A stretch of 64,000 nt of DNA from Sulfurospirillum multivorans DSM 12446 (GTDB lineage Bacteria > Campylobacterota > Campylobacteria > Campylobacterales > Sulfurospirillaceae): assembly GCF_000568815.1 (NCBI RefSeq), contig NZ_CP007201.1, positions 1,612,001-1,676,000 on the forward strand, in the 5' to 3' direction. The notes under the pieces were generated by a model that worked only from the letters and a program-made list of their open reading frames with translations, did not search any database and was not told where the DNA came from. The translations under genes and the position numbers were made by a program. Shown piece by piece: positions 28,400 to 38,014 of the stretch (position 1 is the first letter of the stretch; each line of letters starts with the position of its first letter).

Positions 28400-30047
28400 G
28401 TCCCCAAAACTGATGCTCTCCCTTATGGCGCTGAGCATTTTTGCGGTACTGCTCGCTTTTGGGTATTTACGCATTACGCCAAAGATCATTGATCTACCGA
28501 CGTATCACGCACTTTTGGACAGCGGAAGCATCAAAAAAGCCAAAGTCGAAGAGAACGAAGTGTTTCTTTATGGGATTAATGACGAGTTTGTCATCATCAA
28601 AGACGGCATCGACATCGAAGCACTTCTTAAAAAAGTGCCCATCGAAGTGCAACGCTCCCATCCATTTTTTGAAGATCTGATCATTTTAGGTATGCTTGGA
28701 AGTCTGCTTTTTGCACTTGTTTTTTATGCACGCAAAAAACGCGCAGAAGATCTCAAAAAAGAGCAAGAGACCAGCCAAAAAGCCTATGCTTCGTACGATC
28801 CATTTATGAGTAGCATCATCCGACCCGTAAGAGCAAACGTGAGCTTCAAGGACGTTGCGGGCATTCAAGATGTCAAAGAAGAACTCGAAGAGATCGTGGA
28901 TTTTCTCAAAAATCCTGCACGCTACAAACGCTATGGCATCACGCTTCCTAAAGGTGTGCTTTTAGTAGGCCCTCCAGGTGTGGGTAAAACGATGATCGCC
29001 AAAGCCGTCGCAGGCGAGGCGAGTGTGCCTTTTTTCTACCAAAGTGGCGCAACCTTTGTACAGATTTACGTGGGAATGGGCGCAAAGAGAGTCAAAGAGC
29101 TCTTTTCACAAGCCAAAGCCAACGCTCCTTCCATCATCTTCATCGACGAGATCGACGCTGTAGGACGCGCGCGTGGTGGCATGCGAAACGACGAGCGTGA
29201 ATCCACACTCAATCAACTACTGACTGAAATGGATGGCTTTGAAGACAGCAGTGGCGTCATCGTCATCGCCGCGACCAATAAAATCGACATCATCGATGAA
29301 GCACTGCTTCGCTCAGGCAGATTTGATCGACGTATCTTCATCTCGCTTCCCGATAAAAGCGATCGCTTAGAAATATTAAAAGCCTACATGCGCAACAAAC
29401 CGACCGAAGTGGACTTAGAAGCGCTCGCCAATATGAGCGTTGGTTTTAGTGGTGCAGCACTGGCAACCTTTGTCAACGAAGCCGCTATCAACGCGCTTCG
29501 ACGAGGTTCCACCATCTTAGAACTGGGCGACTTCGTGGCAGTGCGTCAAAAAGTGCTCATGGGAAAGAAAAAAGTACTCAGTTTCTCCGACGAAGAGAAG
29601 AAAATCCAAGCGCTCTACCAAGCCGCAAAAGCGCTGTGTGCGTACTGGTTTGAGATAGACTTTGACAAAATCACCATCGTCAATGACCGCCTCAAAGACA
29701 TCGACCGTGAGATCGAGTCTAAAACGCAAATGCTCTCCAAAATCAAGGTCTATCTAGCAGGTATGGTTGCAACCAAACTGGCGTACAATGAAAAATTTAC
29801 CAACGCCACCGAAGATTTAGAGCGTGCTACCACCATAGCCAAAGAGATGGTCGAAGTCTATGGCATGGGCGAAAAGCTTATACCGTATGACAATGATGTT
29901 TTGATCATCCTAGAAAACGCCCAAAAAGAGCTCGAACACTTTCTAGAAGGGATGAATGCCATTTTAGAGAAAATATCGCATGAACTCTATACGGTGGAGA
30001 GCATCTCCAAAGTGCGTCTTAAAGCCATCATCGATGAAGTTCTTTAG
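28386..30047 (+). CDS. FtsH-like membrane AAA+ ATPase lacking the zinc-protease motif
   Basis: 553 residues. Membrane helices at about 14-30 and 98-114 flank a short periplasmic loop, as in FtsH. The AAA+ module is complete: Walker A GPPGVGKT (195-202), Walker B IIFIDEID (250-257), pore loop YVGMG (228-232) and GRFDRR arginine fingers. At the protease site the HEAGH helix reads YQAAKA (411-416), so both zinc histidines and the glutamate are lost, though the downstream [10 protein letters not shown] aspartate region remains. It should unfold or remodel proteins but not cleave them. It overlaps bioV. Confidence 0.88.
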   Translation: MRTFKSPKLMLSLMALSIFAVLLAFGYLRITPKIIDLPTYHALLDSGSIKKAKVEENEVFLYGINDEFVIIKDGIDIEALLKKVPIEVQRSHPFFEDLIILGMLGSLLFALVFYARKKRAEDLKKEQETSQKAYASYDPFMSSIIRPVRANVSFKDVAGIQDVKEELEEIVDFLKNPARYKRYGITLPKGVLLVGPPGVGKTMIAKAVAGEASVPFFYQSGATFVQIYVGMGAKRVKELFSQAKANAPSIIFIDEIDAVGRARGGMRNDERESTLNQLLTEMDGFEDSSGVIVIAATNKIDIIDEALLRSGRFDRRIFISLPDKSDRLEILKAYMRNKPTEVDLEALANMSVGFSGAALATFVNEAAINALRRGSTILELGDFVAVRQKVLMGKKKVLSFSDEEKKIQALYQAAKALCAYWFEIDFDKITIVNDRLKDIDREIESKTQMLSKIKVYLAGMVATKLAYNEKFTNATEDLERATTIAKEMVEVYGMGEKLIPYDNDVLIILENAQKELEHFLEGMNAILEKISHELYTVESISKVRLKAIIDEVL

Positions 30048-30543
30048 TGGATTTTGCCTTGCAAACGAGCAAGAACTCTTTACTCCGTATCTAAACCAAA
30101 GCGATTTCACCGTCGCTGGGTTTAGTTACGGAGCCATCAAAGCATTCGAATACGCCCTTACATGTAAAGAGCGCATCGACACCCTCCAACTCTTCTCACC
30201 CGCCTTTTTCGGGGACAAAAACGCAAAATTTAAAAAACTTCAAACGCTCTCCTTTTCCAAAAACAGTGACCTTTATACACAAAATTTTATGCGAAATTGT
30301 GTGTATCCATCCACGTTTGATATACAATCATTTTTTCAAAAAGGAAATCTTGAAGAGCTGAATGAGCTTTTGAACTACACATGGGAAAAGGAGCGTTTAC
30401 GCACTTTGCAAGAGCGAGGCATGAACATCGAAGTCTATGTTGGCGAATGTGACACCATCATTGATGCTTTACATGTAAAAGATTTTTTCGTACCTTACGC
30501 AAGCGTTTACTACCTCAAACGAGTAGGGCACATCTTAAAATGA
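30034..30543 (+). CDS. bioV: Pimelyl-ACP methyl ester esterase BioV
   Basis: Alpha/beta-hydrolase that frees pimelyl-ACP from its methyl ester in biotin synthesis, the Helicobacter-type alternative to BioH. 169 residues from the ATG at 30034 ([16 protein letters not shown]), which overlaps the FtsH-like gene. The nucleophile elbow is GFSYGA with Ser as nucleophile, and the C-terminal catalytic histidine is in RVGHILK. The ORF continues upstream but only as an overlap frame. Two in-frame palindromes (30157, 30468) encode LTCK and LHVK. Confidence 0.85.
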   Translation: MKFFSGFCLANEQELFTPYLNQSDFTVAGFSYGAIKAFEYALTCKERIDTLQLFSPAFFGDKNAKFKKLQTLSFSKNSDLYTQNFMRNCVYPSTFDIQSFFQKGNLEELNELLNYTWEKERLRTLQERGMNIEVYVGECDTIIDALHVKDFFVPYASVYYLKRVGHILK

Positions 30544-30902
30544 TGCAACCTTTAGATGAAGCCGCCGTTTTAAAACGCTTACACGAGCCTTCTCCTCGTG
30601 CTTTTTTCCTTCTGTTCTACACCAACCAATGCAGTCAATGCAAAATCGCCCGCGCAAGAGTAGAACGAGTGATGCAAAAAAGTAAGTTTGAAGTGGATTT
30701 TTTCAGATGTAATCTCGATGAAGCTCCCGCAGTAGCCGAATATTTTAACATGCGCTCTGTACCCGTTTGTATGACATACAACCAAAAAGGCGAGCAGCAA
30801 AGGGTTGAATACGGTCTAAAATCTGAGGCCGTTTATGAGAGTATGGTATTGGGAGTTAATACGCAAAAAGGCGACCCGAAGTCTCGGTTGTTGGGGTTTT
30901 AG
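30540..30902 (+). CDS. Thioredoxin-like protein with CSQC active site
   Basis: 120 residues of thioredoxin fold. The active-site tetrad is CSQC in LLFYTNQCSQCKIAR, unlike CGPC of thioredoxin, and the cis-proline is in RSVPVCMTY. No signal peptide, so cytoplasmic. The first ATG overlaps the bioV stop (ATGA type). The redox partner is not evident. Confidence 0.8.
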   Translation: MMQPLDEAAVLKRLHEPSPRAFFLLFYTNQCSQCKIARARVERVMQKSKFEVDFFRCNLDEAPAVAEYFNMRSVPVCMTYNQKGEQQRVEYGLKSEAVYESMVLGVNTQKGDPKSRLLGF

Positions 30903-31038
30903 GGGTATGATGATGTTTTTACATGTAAAAAAATTCTGACCCTATTTTTCTATTTTTATTTCTTTAATGCAACAAAATATTTGATAAATTACCCTACAGC
31001 TAATTTGTTTCTCAATCTCAATGTTAGGATAGTAAAAA

Positions 31039-31749
31039 ATGGTTATTAATTCAGAAAGAAAATATTCATCAATTGAATCACAAATTGATGAAGAATTTAT
31101 GCATATTTCAGATTTCATATGGAAAAGTAACTACTTAATATTAGAAGAGAAAAAACGTGAAAAAGAAATATATAGTATGTATGAAGAAGCTGCCATTGAT
31201 ATGATAACTGCAAACCTTAGATGGGAATATGAATCATTCAAGATAAATAAAATTTTTCCTTATCTTACTAATGTTAGTAATTTATTCACACTAATCTCAA
31301 TTCTTGAACATAACTTATTAAAGCTTGCAAAAGAACTAGAAAGTAGAGATAGTTCCTTACTAATAAGTGATATCAGAGGAGTAGGAATTAATAAACTTTT
31401 TGAATACTTTAAAAAGAAAAATATTAATCTAGAAAAAGTAACTTTGTTTAAACAAATACAAGCATCAATAAAAATTAGAAATTGTTTTTTTCATGCAAGT
31501 GGTGTTATTTCATGGTCAAAAGATGATATCGAATTAAAAAATATTGTAAAGAATAAACTTTATTTTGATCAAGAGTTTAGAGAAAAGCCAAATATAAAGA
31601 ATAATAAAGAGTGGATAATTTCAATAGTTAAATCAGACTATGGTCAACAATTACAATTAACTCATAAATACACATTTATTTTATCAAGTTATATTAAAGA
31701 TTTTTTAAAGGAGTTATGCCGTGTTTTGTCTGAAAAATATGTAGTATAA
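31039..31749 (+). CDS. AT-rich orphan protein with HEPN-like RN-x3-H motif
   Basis: 236 residues, mostly helical and charged, no signal peptide or membrane segment. R147-N148-C-F-F-H152 fits the Rx4-6H motif of HEPN ribonucleases, often found in toxin, abortive-infection and CRISPR-linked proteins. Codon use and base composition are markedly AT-rich compared with flanking housekeeping genes, suggesting transfer. It stands alone, with no antitoxin-like gene next to it. The HEPN assignment rests on one motif and predicted helices. Confidence 0.5.
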   Translation: MVINSERKYSSIESQIDEEFMHISDFIWKSNYLILEEKKREKEIYSMYEEAAIDMITANLRWEYESFKINKIFPYLTNVSNLFTLISILEHNLLKLAKELESRDSSLLISDIRGVGINKLFEYFKKKNINLEKVTLFKQIQASIKIRNCFFHASGVISWSKDDIELKNIVKNKLYFDQEFREKPNIKNNKEWIISIVKSDYGQQLQLTHKYTFILSSYIKDFLKELCRVLSEKYVV

Positions 31750-31808
31750 CAGGAACAGATTACTTTAAATCTTTAACTAAAGAAAATAATATAAAAAGTA
31801 GCCTCTCA

Positions 31809-32819
31809 TCACTCAAACCAAACCCCCGAAATCAACTCATAAGATTTTATTCTATCCTCTGGGTTATAGATCATAGAGTTTATCATCACTTCATTCGCAC
31901 CCGTTCGCTTAATAAGGCTTTCAAGTTTTTCTTTCACAAATTCGGGCGTTCCCCAGATGGACTCACGTGTTTTATGTCGTATGCTCTTCTCTTCCCACGG
32001 TTCCCATAAACGACTCATATCGTGTGTTGGCTTACTTAACGGACTATTATCACCACGTTGGAGATGAAGAAACTTTTGAAGTTCTGTTGTCGCTAAGTAG
32101 TGTGCTTGTTCCGTTGTTTCGGCACAGACGACATTAATGCAGATGATGATATAAGGCTCTTTTAACGAGGAAGAGGGTTTAAAGTTTGCACGATAGAGTT
32201 TTATGGCATCTTCCATGGCATCAGGTGCAAAGTGTGATGCAAATGCAAAAGGCAATCCCTTTTCTGCCGCTAATTGCGCGCTAAACGTGCTCGAGCCAAG
32301 CAACCAGATGGGGATGTCGAGTCCGTATCCAGGGACTGCTTTGATCCCTTTTGTGCCTGCACGATCTGATAAAAAGTATTGCAACTGTTCAAGCATCAGA
32401 GGAAAGTCTGAGCCGTCATTGTTTATGTCACGTCTAAGGGCAAGCATGGTTTGTCTATCGGTTCCTGGAGCTCTTCCTAAACCCAAATCTATTCTATGTG
32501 TATATAAAGACTCTAACGTTCCAAATTGCTCAGCAATAACGAGTGGTGCATGGTTTGGTAGCATGATTCCACCTGAGCCTATTCTGATCGTTTGAGTTTT
32601 TGCTCCAATGTAACTTAATACGACCGATGTTGCGGCACTAGCAATTCCGCTAAAATTGTGATGTTCTGCTACCCAATACCGTCTATATCCAAACGCTTCA
32701 ACCCCTTGGGCTAGTTTTGTGCTGTTTTCGATGGCTTGAGCTATGGTGAAGCCTTCTCCTACGGGAATTAAATCTAAAACCGATAATGGTATTTTTGGAC
32801 TATTCATGTTTTTCTCCAT
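31809..32819 (-). CDS. Luciferase-like (LLM) flavin monooxygenase
   Basis: 336 residues, MsnO8-like. The start region SVLDLIPVGEGFTIAQAIEN and the core YWVAEHHN, RIGSGGIMLPNHAPLVIAE and RIDLGLGRAPGTD are standard for F420/FMN-dependent LLM oxidoreductases in bacteria. The substrate is unknown. It follows an SDR and an NTF2-like gene on the same strand but with a 160-bp gap, so cotranscription is uncertain. A TTTACATGTAAA palindrome lies in that gap at 32937-32948. Confidence 0.9.
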   Translation of the reverse strand: MEKNMNSPKIPLSVLDLIPVGEGFTIAQAIENSTKLAQGVEAFGYRRYWVAEHHNFSGIASAATSVVLSYIGAKTQTIRIGSGGIMLPNHAPLVIAEQFGTLESLYTHRIDLGLGRAPGTDRQTMLALRRDINNDGSDFPLMLEQLQYFLSDRAGTKGIKAVPGYGLDIPIWLLGSSTFSAQLAAEKGLPFAFASHFAPDAMEDAIKLYRANFKPSSSLKEPYIIICINVVCAETTEQAHYLATTELQKFLHLQRGDNSPLSKPTHDMSRLWEPWEEKSIRHKTRESIWGTPEFVKEKLESLIKRTGANEVMINSMIYNPEDRIKSYELISGVWFE

Positions 32820-32979
32820 TTAAAAGCATCGCGTCTAAACATTTCTCTCACTATAGTCAAATAAGATTAAGAATAACATTACCTAAAGATAGAACGTTTG
32901 CGCCTTCAGGAAGAGAAGAGGGCTAAACTTTTGACCTTTACATGTAAAGAAAAAATAGCTCATCTTCACTCACTACAGA

Positions 32980-33762
32980 TTAGGCTGTGGGAACAGTCCC
33001 ACCATCAATCACATATTCCATGCCCGTTATGGATGCGGCACGAGGGGAGACCAGAAACGTGATGAGATCAGCCACTTCTTGCGTCCGAGCGGGGCGACCA
33101 AGTGGAATGCCACCTAAGGCGTCCATGATAATCTTTTTTCCACCTTCGTAATCAGTCTTGGCTTGATCCGCGAGCCGTTCGGCAAGTTGAATAGCCGCCT
33201 CGGTCTCAACCCACCCTGGAGAGACACGCACCACGCGGATACCTTTTGGCGTAATCTCTTTAGAGAGACTTTTACTGTAAGTGGATAACGCCGCCTTTGC
33301 CGCCGCATAAGCGGTTGTTGATTCGGGTAATGGCAGTTCGTGTTGTATGGATGTCACATGAATGATAACACCTGAGCCTTGCGCAATCATAGAGGGAATT
33401 AAACCTCTGTCAATGCGCACAGCAGGCATCAGATTTTGATTGATCGCGGCATCCCATTCACCGTCATTGAGAGCTAAAAATCCGCCGCCTGGGGCGTTCG
33501 AACCACCGAGGACATTGACAATGACGTCAACGCCTCCGAGGCGGTCAAGAACAGCTTTTGTAACGGTTTGACATCCCTCTGCGCTCGTAAGATCTGCCGC
33601 TATGTAGATGATGTCAGAAGGTGCCGTGTCAGGGATCGAACGTGCCGTTGCAACGACCGTCATACCAGCATCATGCAATGACTCAACGACGGCCGCACCA
33701 ATCCCTTTTGTGCCACCTGTCACAAGAGCCCTGAGTCCCGTGAGTTCAAGGTCGAAGCTCAT
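32980..33762 (-). CDS. Short-chain dehydrogenase/reductase
   Basis: 260 residues. The cofactor motif [11 protein letters not shown], the NVLGGSN segment, the active-site Ser and YAAAK ([10 protein letters not shown]) and the VSPGWVET element identify a classical NAD(P)-dependent SDR. The substrate is unknown. It overlaps the NTF2-like gene upstream by 4 bp, so these two are translationally coupled. GC content looks somewhat higher than neighbours, which may indicate acquisition. Confidence 0.92.
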   Translation of the reverse strand: MSFDLELTGLRALVTGGTKGIGAAVVESLHDAGMTVVATARSIPDTAPSDIIYIAADLTSAEGCQTVTKAVLDRLGGVDVIVNVLGGSNAPGGGFLALNDGEWDAAINQNLMPAVRIDRGLIPSMIAQGSGVIIHVTSIQHELPLPESTTAYAAAKAALSTYSKSLSKEITPKGIRVVRVSPGWVETEAAIQLAERLADQAKTDYEGGKKIIMDALGGIPLGRPARTQEVADLITFLVSPRAASITGMEYVIDGGTVPTA

Positions 33763-34091
33763 AGGATGACTTCTAGGGACGCTATTTTAGTGCCCTCTAA
33801 GGTAAAGAAATAGCGAAGGTCAACGGGGCTACCAGGAAAGTTACCTTCAACGCGACTCGTGACCATTGTTATACCATCTTTTTCTTCGCATGCGAAGGGC
33901 ACACACGTGTAGGTATATTTCGCTGAAGAATCTATTTTCCATTGTTTGATGGCGGCTAAACCATTGTAGGTGTTGCCTTCATCTTTTACTACGGCGTTGT
34001 CAGTGAAACATTTGCCAACAGTCTCACTATCACCTCTGTCTGCGGTGAAATAGTCGTCGATGGGTTGTGGAAGATTGAGAGACTTATTCAT
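33759..34091 (-). CDS. NTF2-like (SnoaL-type) protein
   Basis: 110 residues of the cone-shaped NTF2 fold: [36 protein letters not shown] is the typical opening, with a later [14 protein letters not shown] strand. Such proteins act as small enzymes or binding subunits; no catalytic residue can be assigned. It overlaps the SDR gene. On the minus strand TATAAT lies at 34144-34139 ahead of the gene but without a good -35 box, as expected if the WYL regulator next door activates it. Confidence 0.8.
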   Translation of the reverse strand: MNKSLNLPQPIDDYFTADRGDSETVGKCFTDNAVVKDEGNTYNGLAAIKQWKIDSSAKYTYTCVPFACEEKDGITMVTSRVEGNFPGSPVDLRYFFTLEGTKIASLEVIL

Positions 34092-34169
34092 AATTTTAGT
34101 TCCTTTCTCGTTCGTAGATGTGCCAAATGGCTGTATCCATTATACAAACGATAACTGGACTACATTATG

Positions 34170-35084
34170 TCATGTTATAAATTTTCTCTGATATTTTTTA
34201 AAAATTTTCTCTGATTGCCTATACATTTCATCACGAATGTGTTGCGGTTCAACCACTTCTAAATCATCTCCAAAAGAGAGCAGATAGCGCATCAGCCACT
34301 TATTATCTGGTAAAACTGTCTCTATCCTTAACGAACCGTCTTCATTTTTGCTGATACTTTCCTCATTGAACTCTTCATACGCCTTATATGCACCATCGTG
34401 AGAAATTTTCAATTTGATAGTGATCCATTGTTCATGCCCGTTATCTTGAGGCTCTTCATTCTGTTCAGCACGTTTGGTAAAACATTCTTGTGTGACACCA
34501 ATACTTGATATGCGTGAAATCTTAAATGTTCTATAGCTATTTTTAGATAAGCAAAACCCATAAAGATACCACGCATTGACCTTATACACAAGCTTTATAG
34601 GTTCAATCTTTCGTCTGCTTTTTTCTCCAAAGCCGTTTATATAGTCAAATTCGATGATCAAACTGCCAAGAATGGCATCTTTAAGAGTGGTAAATTGAGA
34701 TATTTGATTTTGATTGCTCCCCCAAGGAGAAAAGTCAACCTCAATCCAATTTACCCCATTTTTTTTAAATAAACCACTTAACCTTGAAAGTACCTTATCG
34801 TCTTCTAAATGATGCGTTATGCTCAAGCTCTGCAAGGCATACAGTATTTCGTTTTGTTCCTTGTCTGAAAGAACAGATTTGTTCAGTACATAACCATCTG
34901 TTATTCCTATACCGCCACCTTTTCCACGACTCGCATAGATAGGTATCCCCGCGGAAGAGAGCGTGTTGACGTCACGATAGATTGTTCTGATGGAAACCTC
35001 AAAATGCTCAGATAGTTCGCTCGCCGTTATTGTTTTTTTATCCAGAAGGATATAGACAATTTCAAATAATCGATTGATTTGCAT
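34170..35084 (-). CDS. YafY-type HTH/WYL-domain transcriptional regulator
   Basis: 304 residues. N-terminal winged HTH (KKTITASELSEHFEVSIRTI, YRDVNTLSSAGIPIYASRGK), then a WYL domain with the pattern VNAWYLYGFC, and a C-terminal WCX region (LPDNKWLMRYLLSFGDDLEV). It lies upstream of, and in the same direction as, the NTF2-like and SDR genes and may control them. The ligand is unknown. Confidence 0.9.
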   Translation of the reverse strand: MQINRLFEIVYILLDKKTITASELSEHFEVSIRTIYRDVNTLSSAGIPIYASRGKGGGIGITDGYVLNKSVLSDKEQNEILYALQSLSITHHLEDDKVLSRLSGLFKKNGVNWIEVDFSPWGSNQNQISQFTTLKDAILGSLIIEFDYINGFGEKSRRKIEPIKLVYKVNAWYLYGFCLSKNSYRTFKISRISSIGVTQECFTKRAEQNEEPQDNGHEQWITIKLKISHDGAYKAYEEFNEESISKNEDGSLRIETVLPDNKWLMRYLLSFGDDLEVVEPQHIRDEMYRQSEKIFKKYQRKFIT

Positions 35085-35185
35085 TCTTTTCCTTCAATTT
35101 CTTTACATGTAAAGATAGAAACACGATAAAATATAAAAATAGTCTATCCTCATTATTTTATCGAAAACGCCAAGGAATCCTCCTC

Positions 35186-35764
35186 ATGAATGCAACACCA
35201 AGCGATTCCAGAGAGCTGTTTGCCCTCAACAAACCAAAGGGCTATCTAGTCACACGCTCTGACGATCTTGGGCGAAAAACCGTTTATGATCTTTTGCCTG
35301 AGTGGGCTTTTAAGGAGGGATGGATGCCCATCGGACGGCTTGATCTTGAATCAAAAGGGCTTTTACTCTTTACGACCAACAGCAAAATAAACCACGCATT
35401 GACCACGCCTAAAAATTGCATCAAGGTCTATGAGATTTGGGTGAGAGGTCATGTGAGCGATGAGCATATCGCAGAAGCATTAAAAGGGGTGGAAAGCCCG
35501 CAAGGGTTACTGAAAGCGCTTGAAGTCGTAAAAATGGGCATGGGAGGTGCTAAAACAAAACTCAGGATTATCATTGACGAGGGGAAAAATCGGCATATCC
35601 GCAGACTGTTTGGAGCACTGAAAGACCCAAAATTTGGCACGCCTTTAAAGGTCTTAGAATTGTGTAGAATCAGCATTGGCAGCTTTAAACTCGATATTAA
35701 AAGTGCTCAGTGGCGTTTTCTCTCCGTTGAAGAAGAAAAACTGCTCATTAAAAATCTTGATTAA
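35186..35764 (+). CDS. RsuA/RluE-type rRNA pseudouridine synthase
   Basis: 192 residues without an S4 domain, like RluE. Opens FALNKPKGYLVT, with the catalytic aspartate in GRLDLESKGLL and a downstream EGKNRHIRRLF. Modifies uridine in rRNA; which position cannot be told. AGGAAT lies before the ATG. Two palindromes follow the stop. Confidence 0.9.
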   Translation: MNATPSDSRELFALNKPKGYLVTRSDDLGRKTVYDLLPEWAFKEGWMPIGRLDLESKGLLLFTTNSKINHALTTPKNCIKVYEIWVRGHVSDEHIAEALKGVESPQGLLKALEVVKMGMGGAKTKLRIIIDEGKNRHIRRLFGALKDPKFGTPLKVLELCRISIGSFKLDIKSAQWRFLSVEEEKLLIKNLD

Positions 35765-35772
35765 TACAAAGC

Positions 35773-35819
35773 GTTACATGTAAACATTTTATGACTCAAA
35801 AGTCTTTACATGTAAAGAC
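35773..35819. repeat. Pair of TACATGTA palindromes after the pseudouridine synthase gene
   Basis: GTTACATGTAAA at 35773-35784 and TTTACATGTAAA at 35805-35816 are 32 bp apart, about three helical turns. The second is extended to a perfect 18-bp palindrome at 35802-35819 and is followed by a short A-run. Both lie between two co-directional genes. Confidence 0.85.
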
Positions 35820-35934
35820 AAAAATAGCTTTTTTCACCAACCCTTATTTTCCAAAATCAGACTCAATATTTTATCTCCATCAAGCATAAAAGGATTACAA
35901 TGGCGTCATGTCAACGAGATAGAAAGGATTTTTC

Positions 35935-37659
35935 ATGAATGACAACATTGCGATGTACTTTGCTAAGCTTTTAGCCGAAGTAGGGATTAAGAGAATATGG
36001 GGAATTACAGGTGATTCTTTAAATGGATTGAGTGATAGTTTGAAAAAATTGGGACAAATTGAGTGGATGGGAACGCGTCATGAAGAAACAGCAGCTTTTG
36101 CGGCGGGTGCTGATGCGAAAGTGAGTGGTAAAATCGCCGTTTGTGCAGGCTCTTCAGGGCCTGGAAATTTGCATCTGATTAACGGTCTTTTTGATTGTCA
36201 CCGAAATGGCGTGCCTATTTTGGCGATCGCTTCGCATATACCTTCGAGTGAAATCGGAAGTGGGTATTTTCAAGAGACGCATCCTGAAAATTTATTTAAA
36301 GAGTGCAGTGTTTATTGTGAGTTGGTCTCGACTCCTGAGCAGATGCCTTATATTTTAGAAACAGCTATCAGACAAGCCATCTTAAAAAAAGGGGTTAGTG
36401 TCATCGTCATACCAGGGGATATTTTGCTTCGCCCTATGCCAAAAGATGCCAAATATTTGTGGAGCGAACCGCGTTTTCCAAAGGTGATACCAAGCAGTGA
36501 GGACATCAACGAACTTGCAAAAATTTTAAATGACAATCAAAAAGTAACATTCCTGTGTGGGGCAGGGTGCAGTGATGCCCATAATGAAGTGATGCAGCTT
36601 GCAAAACTTCTGGGCGCTCCCGTTGTCCATGCACTCGGAGGCAAAGACTCCATGGAAGGAAACAACCCAAATAGCGTCGGCATGACAGGACTCATCGGGT
36701 ATGAATCGGGTTATTATGCGATGGAAAGCTCCGATGTTTTGCTCATTTTAGGCTCAGCATTTCCATATAAAGCGTTTTACCCACAAAAGGCAAAAATCGT
36801 TCAAATCGACATCAAACCTGAAGCGCTAGGAAGACACACCCAAATCAATCTAGGAATGGTGGGCGATATAAAATCGAGCTTGGAACTTTTAGTGCCCAAA
36901 ATCAAACAAAAAGAGAATGACACCTTTTTAAAAAGTGCCTTGGAACACTATAAAACAACGGTTGAAAAGTTTGATAAATTAGCCAGTGGAGACAGCAAAG
37001 AGGGGTTGATTCACCCACAATATTTGACAAAACTGCTTAACACCTATGCGAGTGATGACGCGATATTTACATGCGATGTCGGCACACCTACGGTTTGGGC
37101 GGCGCGGTATATAAGCATGAATGGAAAGCGAAAACTGATCGGTTCGTTCAGTCACGGTTCCATGGCAAATGCCCTTCCACAAGCCATCGGCGCAAAAGTG
37201 AGCAGTCCTGAGAAACAAGTCATTGCCTTGTGTGGCGATGGCGGTTTTGCGATGCTCATGGGCGATATATTGACACTGACTCAGCATAACATCAAAGCAA
37301 AAATCGTGATTTACGATAACAGTTCATTAGGATTTGTCGCCATGGAGATGAAAGCAGGTGGCTACTGGTATGACAACACAGAATTAACCAATCCAGACTT
37401 TGCCGCAATCGCCAATGCCGCTGGCATTAAAGGCATGAGAGTCGAAAAACCTGAAGATTTGGAAGAGCGCGTCAAAGAGTTCCTTGCCTATGATGGCGCC
37501 GCTTTGCTTGATGTAACCATAGCAAAACAAGAATTGGCAATGCCTCCAAAAATCTCTTTTGAAAATGCAAAAGGGTTCGGCATCTACATGTTAAGAGCGA
37601 TTATTAATGGCAAAGGCGATGAATTGATCGAAGTGGCAAGAGAGAATTTGATACGATAA
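35935..37659 (+). CDS. poxB: Thiamine-diphosphate pyruvate oxidase/dehydrogenase (PoxB-like)
   Basis: 574 residues, the size of PoxB. N-terminal WGITGDSLNGL and catalytic glutamate in THEETAAFAAGAD; central FAD-binding-type domain; C-terminal ThDP motif GDGGFAMLMGDILTL with NSSLGFVAMEM. The usual product would be acetate and CO2 from pyruvate with electrons to quinone, but related ThDP decarboxylases share this architecture. AGAAAGGA lies upstream, and a strong terminator follows. Confidence 0.88.
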   Translation: MNDNIAMYFAKLLAEVGIKRIWGITGDSLNGLSDSLKKLGQIEWMGTRHEETAAFAAGADAKVSGKIAVCAGSSGPGNLHLINGLFDCHRNGVPILAIASHIPSSEIGSGYFQETHPENLFKECSVYCELVSTPEQMPYILETAIRQAILKKGVSVIVIPGDILLRPMPKDAKYLWSEPRFPKVIPSSEDINELAKILNDNQKVTFLCGAGCSDAHNEVMQLAKLLGAPVVHALGGKDSMEGNNPNSVGMTGLIGYESGYYAMESSDVLLILGSAFPYKAFYPQKAKIVQIDIKPEALGRHTQINLGMVGDIKSSLELLVPKIKQKENDTFLKSALEHYKTTVEKFDKLASGDSKEGLIHPQYLTKLLNTYASDDAIFTCDVGTPTVWAARYISMNGKRKLIGSFSHGSMANALPQAIGAKVSSPEKQVIALCGDGGFAMLMGDILTLTQHNIKAKIVIYDNSSLGFVAMEMKAGGYWYDNTELTNPDFAAIANAAGIKGMRVEKPEDLEERVKEFLAYDGAALLDVTIAKQELAMPPKISFENAKGFGIYMLRAIINGKGDELIEVARENLIR

Positions 37660-37667
37660 AATTGATT

Positions 37668-37704
37668 AAAGGTGACAGGTTCTTATATCTTGTCACCTTT
37701 TTTA
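37668..37704 (+). terminator. Intrinsic terminator after poxB
   Basis: AAAGGTGACA (37668-37677) pairs with TGTCACCTTT (37691-37700) around a 13-nt loop and continues into a T-run. It starts 9 bp after the poxB stop. Confidence 0.9.
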
Positions 37705-37837
37705 CGCTTAGAATTTTACGACACTCAATGACCTTTTTTTTCTCTTCATTTCAATTTGCATTAACCTAAGTCAAGATAAAATTTCGCTCGAAATATGTTC
37801 AGGTGATTCATTTTCACTAAGAAATTTAACGTGATTT

Positions 37838-37912
37838 TGGGGTGTCGCCAAGCGGTAAGGCTCTGGTTTCTGGTACCAGCATTCAGGGGTTCGAATCCCT
37901 TCACCCCATCCA
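37838..37912 (+). tRNA. tRNA-Gln (anticodon CTG)
   Basis: Complete cloverleaf: acceptor TGGGGTG/CACCCCA, D stem GCC/GGC, anticodon stem CTGGT/ACCAG around the loop TTCTGGT, T arm AGGGG/CCCTT around TTCGAAT, and an encoded CCA. The anticodon is CTG, so it reads CAG only; a TTG-anticodon tRNA-Gln is presumably elsewhere. The sequence GCCAAGCGGTAAGGC is typical of glutamine tRNA. The 355-bp gene-free stretch between poxB and glsA otherwise holds the poxB terminator and a palindrome at 37954-37965. Confidence 0.96.
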
Positions 37913-38014
37913 CTTTTTTACTTCAAACAAACCTTATTAAACGCTCACAATATTTTACATGTAAAGCGATTCTCACTTGCTATAATAGTGTATCTTAAAA
38001 AATAGGGCGATGTG

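Noticed and set aside
37838-37912. tRNA-Gln as attachment site of the element
   Set aside because: It lies 12 kb from the composition change, and no repeat of its 3' end was seen near 49.7 kb.
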